Source: Phanerochaete sordida
Taxonomy: Eukaryota > Basidiomycota > Agaricomycetes > Polyporales > Phanerochaetaceae
Assembly: GCA_019973155.2 (NCBI GenBank)
Contig: BPQB01000001.1
Location: 1,116,001 to 1,180,000, forward strand
Length of the DNA: 64,000 nucleotides
Direction of reading: 5' to 3'
The translations under genes were made by a program, and so were the position numbers. This document shows, one piece after another, positions 56,943-64,000 of the stretch; within the stretch, counting starts at the first letter, position 1, and each line of letters begins with the position of its first letter. The notes beneath the pieces were generated by a model. That model saw only the letters and a program-made list of their open reading frames with translations, was not told where the DNA came from and searched no databases.

Positions 56943-59900
56943 CTACGCAAATTTCATGCGCCTACTCGACACCGCCGACAATACGCTGGGAGCCTTGCCA
57001 AGCTTCGCGGGAGCCTTTTCGCGCGTTGAACCTTGCTCTGCGCGCCGTCCGGTCAGAGAGCCGCCGCCAGCCTTGACCGACTTCCCGATACCGGTCACGG
57101 CGGAGGCACGACCCGTGCCGGCGTTGCGAGAGCCGCCTTCCCCGCGCGCCCATTTCTGCTGCCGGGAGATATCGTCGGTGGAGTTGCCACGACGAGATTG
57201 CTACGGGAGACCGTCAGTCTCTCGCGTAGCAACATGATCAAGTCTTCGAACTTACTTGAATGGGTTCCCACTCCATCTGGCCCGCGCTGGTTCCACCATT
57301 CACAGGGGCCCGCAGGGATGCGGAGGCAACTTCCTTGAAACGCATGTCTTCTTCATCCATATCGCCCTCCTCGTCGAACACCCAATCCACATCGCTGGTA
57401 TCGATAGTCTTCACGACCTTAAGAGTAACGTATCAGGACACGAGAGTTGTGCAGCTTGGCCCGCAACTGACCTTTTCGCCACGCGCCACCTTCCGCAGCT
57501 CGTCTTGCAGGTTCACGGTAGTGACAACCTCATGAGACTCCTGTTCCTCATCCTCGTCTTCCCCATCGTCAAGGTTGTCGTCGCCAATGAAATTCAGGCT
57601 CATTTCATCGCGCTCAAGATGAGCAAACTCTTCGTTGTCGTCGTCCATGTCAGCGCGATAGGCCTGAACGAATGCCTGCGTGTTGGGATTGTTTGCTACT
57701 CACGATGTTAGTTGACAGAAAGGAACTCCCGACTAGACAAGACTACGTACCAAGCTGTTCCAGGCTATCACCCTCGATCCGCCGCTTCTTGGCCATCCTT
57801 TGGCGGCGGCGGCGGGCATCCTCATCTTCCTCGTCACTCTCGTCGTCATCATAGTCGAGGAGCTGATTGCGCCTCTTGACGCGCAGTTTACCCTCGGCGG
57901 CATCCCGGGCGATCTTCTCGTCCGCTGCATCGTCTTGCGCACGATGTTCTCTGGAAATTTTATAGGTGAGTTCCAGTTTTGAAAATGGTGTGCGAGGCAC
58001 TCACTGGACTTTCTCTAACACCTTAAGCTCATTCAAGGTGTCGTCGTCCATGGCAGCATCGTCGACCAGCTCCTTCAGGATCTTATCCTGCTCCTCACCG
58101 TCTTCCTCCTCCTCCTCATCGTCCTTCTTCGTAATGCCGAAGCCAAAGCCTGCATCCTCGTCTGACTCCTCCGCCTCACCCTCGACGAACACAGACTTCC
58201 CAAGCTTCATCTTCCTCTTGTCGAACTCTGGCGCTTTGATTTTCTTGCGTCCGAAGACGTCGTACGTGCTGCGCCCCTTGGCGGGACTCGGCGACACGCT
58301 GGAGCGATATACCTCCGGCGTCGAGGCACGCTTATGGAGGCGCCGGGGTCGCTCGCTGTCAGAGTCCTGGCCGAGGTCCATCGACAACGCAATGGTGCCG
58401 AGCGGCTGCCTCTGCTTCGCAGCGGACTTCAGAACCGCGCTAGTCTGCACGGCTGGCGATGATGAGTGGAAGAGCGGCGACGTTGGCGACAATGTAGCCC
58501 ATTCGGGCAAGGTAGTAGAGGCGGACTGCGTCAAGAACCTGGATCATTGGTCAGGAATCTGCGGGAGGGCGAAGATCGAGGGACCTGGCGCACCCATTCT
58601 CATTGACAAACATGTCGACGCTCTCCGGTTTGTCAATCACAGCATGCTCCGCGACAGCCTCTTGCTCCTTCTCGAAGATGTCGTTCGCTTTGCGAGCACG
58701 CTCTTCGTCTATGCGGAGCGACGGCTGGGCGAAAGAGCCAAGGGCAAAGGACAGTGTGCTCTTCGACTGCTTTGCCGCACTCTATGTTCCCGGTCAGCAC
58801 GCACATACTCGAAACACGACGCTCAATACGTACCGGTCCCGGCGTAAAGAAGGCAGAGGCTGAAGGCGCCCGACCCATGGATGGACGGGACATCGTGTTC
58901 TTCTGGGTGGTCTCGAAGAATTGCGAGAATCCGCCCCCTTCGCCAATGGCTGCTGCAGGCTGAAGAGCACACTCTTCCTGAGACTCCTGACTGCCTTCGT
59001 TCTCATCTGGACGGAGGCTCGACTGAAAAAACGCAGCAAGACCTTGGGTCCTCTCTCCCTGCGGGCGGAATGGTCCGGGGGTACCCTCGCGAGACTCGGT
59101 CGCGCGCAAACGAGGTGGACGCGTGGGAGAACTCAAGAACGGGTCGTCGTCGTCTTCTGCAGGGAGCTCTCCGAGCGGGGTGCGCTGCTGGGACTGCAGG
59201 TTTCCTGGTGGGCCTGGGGTATCCTGCGAGAACAAGGTACCTCTCTCGCGAAGCGATCCCAGCGGGGACGTTGCCGACTCTTGCGACGCGATGATGGTAT
59301 TCTCTTTGTCTGGGCCGCTATCGAACATGAGCCGTGCATCGTTCTCCTTGTCGGTTCCTTCCTCAAGTCGGTCGCTGAAGGAGGACACCGAACTCCGGTG
59401 GTTCAGGCTGGCCCTCGGCGCACCATCCAGGACCTGGGAGGAGTCAGCGACAAGGACACGGCCAGGGCTAGGAAGTGCGTCGTCATCATCCTGATCCGAA
59501 TCGAGTACCATATGCTGCCGACGTCCTGGTCGATGACGAGGGAGGTCTGGTAGGTCATCATCCAGCTGGTCATCGCTCAGCTGCGTGGCCTCTGGCACTG
59601 CGTTCTCGCCCTCGTCATCGCCATCCGATCCCGCGTCTTCTTGCGTGTCGTCTTCCTCGGCTGCTGCAGGAGTCCATTCGCCGTCGCTCTCGTCAGCCAG
59701 CACCTCATCGTCATCGTCCTCGGCAAGGTCGCTTCGTAGCGCAGCACGCATGCCCTTCTGTACGAGCTCGTTCATGCGCTGCTTCTTCGTCTCTTCAGAC
59801 GCTTCTTGCCCAGGCATCCTATCACGTGGAGCTCCCTCACGCCGGTAGAACTCCCTTTCCTTCTCTAGGATCACCTTCCTGCTCTGCTCCTCGCTGGCCT

Positions 59901-61847
59901 TCAGGAGCATGGAGTTTAGCTCATTGGGGGCGACGCGTAGAGGTCCGCGCTCTTTGCCCTTCCTCGAGTCCATGCGAGTAGCGGCGGAGAACAGGGGAGC
60001 AGCGGCAGCCTGCAGCACGCGAAGGTCGGGCCTTGCGCGACCAAGCGGCGAGGCCTTCGATGGAGAGAGTGCAGCAGAAGACCGCCCGGCGAGCGTGAGC
60101 TGGTTCTTGCGACCCACGGAAGGGCGCGCGTGGCGCGCCTTCACGGCCTTGCGTTCCTCGTCTTCTTCCCGGGCGACGACATGCATGTCGTTCTCGACGA
60201 TCTCGATATCGCTGCTGTCGTCTACCTCGACTTCCTCCTTTTTCTTCTGCTGCTCCTCGGCGAGGCGCAACTTCAGCTCCCGGAGCTTCTCTCGCTGCGC
60301 CTGAGCCTCCCGCTTCGCGGTGTCCTTCCGAATCAGGTCTGCGAGATCGGGTAGCTCGCTATCGCTGTCGGACGAGATCTCAATGCCTGCATCCTTCGAG
60401 CCGGCCTTACGCGCATGGCTGTCCTTCGGAGTAGGCAACAAAGGCCGTGCTGACGACCCGCCAGGATGAATCATTGTCAACGGGAGCTGACGCTCCACAG
60501 TAGTCGATCTTGAGCGGAATGGATTTCCACGAAGTCCGGACGGCTGTTGAACGAAGGGCCTGGAGGGTCGCTGGTCGTGTGCGGGTGAAGAGAATTGCTC
60601 TATCTGGTCCGACAAAGAACTCTCGGACGGATTCTCCCTGATCCGCGACGGAGGAAGACCCTCGTCTGCTTTCGCCCTATACAAGCGTTGGTAAATGGCG
60701 TACTGCAGCACAATCTAGTTACTTGCCTCAATTTCGTGAACAGTGCAGACCTGGTGAAAGGTTTGTCCTCTCTACTCAGAGCTGCCGTCTGTTCTGCTTT
60801 GATACGTGCCGTAGTCTTCTGAGTCTCAACTCGTTCCTTCTGCGTAGGAGCCTGTGCACAAGTCAGTATGAACACGCCTGAGTGGATAGCAGCACAATCA
60901 TATACCTTGACGCGTTTCTGCTTCTCAGCCCGCTTGCCCTTCGTCTTACCGCTTGTCCTAGAGGGACCAACAGCTGGTAATTCGTCCGTGTCCACGTTAT
61001 CTGGAGACTCTTGTCTCTGTTTCCCCTTGCCTTTCTTTGCCATCTCTTCTGTAGTGGGAGGTGTCGGCGATGAACCTGTCTTTGGGGTGCTTATAGGATG
61101 CAGTACGCCGGGTGGTGGGGACGCGGCTTGCGAGTCTTCACCGTCTGAATCCGACGCGTGGGCCACAGCCCTCCTTCTCGCCACTCGTTTAAGATCAGGA
61201 GACGATGGCCCTTCCTCCGGTTCAGTGGTATCCGCCGGTTGTGGGTCTTCTCTAAGGATGGGGAGAGGCTCCCCGAAGGGATCGTCCAGCGCGCCCGCGA
61301 ACAAAGGAACGGATTCGCCCTTGTGTGGGTCCGCTACCTCCGCTCTATCGAATTGCCTGTCAATCTGTGCCAGATCATCCTTGATGCTCCTTTTGAAGAG
61401 GTTCCTGGGTAACAGGACGCTCTCACCGCCTTCAGCGTCGTCGACATCGGCGCTTATGTCGTGGATTGGGCGGGAACGCCCATCCGTAGACCCCTCTTCG
61501 CTGTCGCTCTCCAGCCTTCGTGGTGGCGGAGCATCTTCCATATCATTGAACCGAGCATCGATCTTCTTCAGCTTGCGCCTCCAGTCGAAGTCGAGACCGG
61601 GACCCAACATGTGTCGGTCGTCGTCGGGCGCGTCGTCGACATCGTCGTCATCACCGAGGGGGAGGGATGTGTCGAAATCTGAACTAGGTGGTACGTCGCG
61701 CCCCGACTCGGAGAAAGCGGGGCTGCTCTGGTTGGAGGAGGCACTGGACCCGGCGGTGAAGGCGGCATCGACATCGGAAGCGTCAGGCTCTCGTCGGCGG
61801 CCGTATGTTCTAGGAGCACGCCTGATGGACGTGTCTGGGGTCTCCAT
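56943..61847 (-). CDS. MRC1: DNA replication checkpoint mediator MRC1/claspin
   Basis: A replisome component that relays stalled-fork signals from Mec1/ATR to Rad53/Cds1. Two large disordered exons carry acidic blocks (for example LPLGDDDDVDDAPDDDRHM), FDWRRKLKKIDARFNDMEDA and SQ/TQ-rich stretches. The MRC1 domain is in 57750-58534: MKLGKSVFVEGEAEESDEDA, GFGFGITKKDDEEEEEDGEE, ILKELVDDAAMDDDTLNELK, DDAADEKIARDAAEGKLRVK and EDEDARRRRQRMAKKRRIEG. The C-terminus is basic (SAVTGIGKSVKAGGGSLTGR). The start METPDTSIRRAPRTYGRRRE is preferred. One intron at 60677-60726 has a GC donor. About 1,450-1,500 residues. Two ACGCGT boxes lie in the promoter. Confidence 0.85.
60677..60726 (-). other. GC-AG intron in MRC1
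   Basis: On the minus strand the exon ends TTGAG and the intron starts GCAAGT, a perfect match to the strong GC-donor consensus (AG|GCAAGT), and ends TATAG, 50 nt later. Removal gives FTKLR|AKADEGLPPSRI in frame. The nearest GT donor, two bases downstream, gives the wrong frame. Confidence 0.75.
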
Positions 61848-61987
61848 CGTCGCCGTCGCTGTCAAGAGGAAGGATTCGGACGTCGAGCACGACGGTGAGA
61901 GCAGTGGTGGAAGCCGCACTCGGCTGAGGCCGCTTGGGAGGAGCGTCAAGCGTGGAGAAACGTGACCACGCAACTCGGAAACAAGAA

Positions 61988-62014
61988 ACGCGTCAGTCAC
62001 ACGGTCACACGCGT
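61988..62014. promoter_or_regulatory. Two MCB elements (ACGCGT) upstream of MRC1
   Basis: ACGCGT occurs at 61988-61993 and 62009-62014, 141 and 162 bp before the MRC1 ATG. MCB elements bind the MBF complex and drive G1/S transcription in yeasts. Confidence 0.55.
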
Positions 62015-62695
62015 TCAACGGATTGGACGTAGATCACGTGGCCGCGTTACGCGCGTGTCATTCCCTCACGGCTGCCCGTCGTCCGGTCTCTCCCAAGGTC
62101 TCTCACAGACGGGACTTTTCATTCCTGAAGCCACCTACGACATGGCACACAGATTTGCATGATGACCTGGGCGCGACAGCGAGACTACAGAACCACAGCG
62201 CTGCGCCCCCGCGATGACCACGGACGCAAGGTGTTATCGAATGGTACTGCCTAACACTCCGAAGGGGCCTCGGCGTAATACTGTCTGAAGGTCCACCGCG
62301 TCCATCAGGAGAAGTATCCACCAGGGGAAGTAAAGAAAAGTATGCGCTGACGATACTCGGGCGAATGACAATATGGCACGATTCGTGCACACGACCAGCT
62401 CAAGCAGTTGTTCGGTGCGAGTAGAGTCGTTTTAGCAAATGTAAGAGGCAATGGGAAGATGCAGTACAAGACAGAGCCAAATCGTATCGTCAACGAGAGC
62501 GAGGATCCACGCGGACAGGAGATGGCACGAGCAAAGCTAAGGGAGCAGTCTAAGCGCCCAGCACCTTATAAGCAAAGGCGCTAAATTCCCTTTTGTGGAT
62601 GAACTGCATAGTACCTCAAGCCACAGCCGCCCGCGCTCGTCCAGCAGGCGATATTGTCGACAGGCGCACCTCCCGACCCCTCAAGATCCCTCAAG

Positions 62696-64000
62696 ATGAG
62701 GTGAGTATGCCATTCTGCTCGACGATAGGACGAGTTACTGACGTCGGAATCCTAGTCACCGTAAGGTCTGTGGAAATGCTGCCAATTTGAGTACCAAAAC
62801 ATCGAAACTGAAACTTCGCGGCGGCTTAGTACGAGGCTCCTCGCCACGGTTCCCTGGGTTTCCTGCCCCGCAAGCGTGCTGCGCGCCACCGTGGAAAGGT
62901 CAAGGCCTTCCCCAAGGTGCGTCAGCTGCTTTCGAATGCGCAGAACCAGTGAATTGAACGAACTTTGTTATGGTCTAGGATGACCCCAAGAAGCCCGTCC
63001 ACTTGACTGCTGTCATGGGCTACAAGGCCGGTATGACCCACGTCGTCCGCGACCTTGACCGTCCGGGATCCAGTACGTGCAGAGCTTTCATGTGGCTTGC
63101 AAAACTGCTCAACTTTAATGACCCTCAGAGATGCACAAGCGTGAGGTCGTCGAGGCTGTCACCGTCGTCGAGACCCCGCCGATGATGGTTGTTGGTGTTG
63201 TTGGCTACGTTGAGACTCCCCGCGGTCTCCGCACCCTCACCACCGTCTGGGCTTCCCACCTTTCCGACGAGCTCAAGCGTCGGTTCTACAAGAACTGGTA
63301 CCGCTCGAAGAAGAAGGCCTTCACTCGCTACGCGAAGAAGGTCTCTGAGGACGGTGGCAAGTCCATCGGCCGCGAGCTCGAGCGCATCCGCAAGTACTGC
63401 ACTGTCGTCCGTGTCCTCGCGCACACCCAGATCCGCAAGACCGGTCTCAGCCAGAAGAAGGCCCACCTCATGGAGATCCAGGTCAACGGTGGCTCCATCG
63501 CCGACAAGGTCGAATTCGCGCACGGCCTCTTCGAGAAGCCCATCCCTGTCACCTCCGTCTTCGAGCAGGACGAGGTTATCGACGTCATTGCGGTGACCAA
63601 GGGTCACGGTTTCGAGGGTGTCACCCACCGTTGGGGTACCAAGAAGCTTCCTCGCAAGACCCACAAGGGTCTCCGCAAGGTTGCTTGTATCGGTGCCTGG
63701 CATCCGTCGAAGGTCATGTTCTCTGTTGCGCGTGCCGGTCAAAGTGCGTATTTAAAAATCAATATTCGTGAATTTATCATTGACAAATTGCCCGATGAAT
63801 AGACGGTTACCACCACCGTACCGAGCTCAACAAGAAGATCTACCGCATCGGCTCTGGCGAGGATGTTGCCAACGCGTCCACCGAGTCGGACATCACCCAC
63901 AAGCAGATCACGCCCATGGGTGGTTTCCCCCACTACGGTATCGTCAAGAACGATTTCCTCATCCTCAAGGGCTCGATCCCCGGTACCAAGAAGCGTGTTA
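62696..64000 (+). CDS. RPL3: 60S ribosomal protein L3 (uL3), 3' end cut
   Basis: A core protein of the large ribosomal subunit near the peptidyl transferase centre. The coding sequence begins ATGAG|T CAC CGT AAG|TAC GAG, that is [20 protein letters not shown], then [40 protein letters not shown], the long exon with [60 protein letters not shown] and [20 protein letters not shown], then [20 protein letters not shown] after the intron near 63742-63802. These are near-identical to other uL3 proteins. About 260 residues are inside the window. A weak TATA (TTATAAGC) lies at 62568-62575. Confidence 0.95.
62756..62765 (+). other. 10-nt microexon of RPL3
   Basis: Exon 2 is only TCACCGTAAG, flanked by an intron ending CCTAG (62701-62755) and one starting GTCTGT (62766-62829). 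With the 5-nt coding part of exon 1 (ATGAG) it encodes the invariant start MSHRK of uL3. Confidence 0.8.

Overview
This is nuclear DNA from a filamentous basidiomycete, most likely an Agaricomycete close to the wood-decaying Polyporales. The evidence is dense spacing of genes on both strands, many short introns (mostly about 45-65 nt with GT...AG ends), GC-rich coding regions, and the gene families present: a Ser-rich GH3 beta-glucosidase, a six-hairpin glycosidase, a membrane-anchored pepsin-like protease and agaricomycete-type orphan families. No transposon, rRNA, tRNA or CRISPR signal was recognised. Gene models were built by joining reading frames across splice sites by eye. Start codons and small exons are the weakest parts.

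Layout. 0-10 kb: 3' end of a pentatricopeptide-repeat gene, HIS6 (histidine biosynthesis), a short-chain dehydrogenase with an eroded catalytic site, an orphan AT-hook protein, and the mitochondrial hydroxyacid-oxoacid transhydrogenase. 10-20 kb: a pepsin-like aspartic protease with a C-terminal membrane anchor, an ABC half-transporter, and the PHO81-type SPX/ankyrin/GDPD phosphate regulator. 20-32 kb: PEX12, an unrecognised gene, MDM10 (ERMES), an RGG-rich disordered protein, snRNP Sm G, the ER SNARE syntaxin-18/Ufe1 and TVP38. 31-42 kb: a single-pass membrane protein, CNS1/TTC4 co-chaperone, L-2-hydroxyglutarate dehydrogenase, complex I subunit NDUFA12, an F-box protein and a secreted six-hairpin glycosidase. 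42-64 kb: the long THO2 gene (mRNA export), a GH3 beta-glucosidase, a small membrane protein, NAA38 (NatC), MRC1/claspin and the 5' part of ribosomal protein L3 (cut by the window end).

Most genes are housekeeping and do not form a metabolic cluster. Many sit in divergent or convergent pairs with short spacers: PPR/HIS6 tail-to-tail, MDM10 and the unknown gene head-to-head, L2HGDH/NDUFA12 tail-to-tail, NDUFA12/F-box head-to-head. I did not find a clear new multi-gene system. The items most worth a second look are two GC-AG introns (one in the ABC transporter signature motif, one in MRC1), a 10-nt microexon after a 5-nt coding first exon in RPL3, two ACGCGT boxes upstream of MRC1, a Pho4-type E-box upstream of PHO81, a possible alternative signal-peptide exon inside a long intron of the GH3 gene, the SDR lacking Tyr/Lys, and two orphan proteins.
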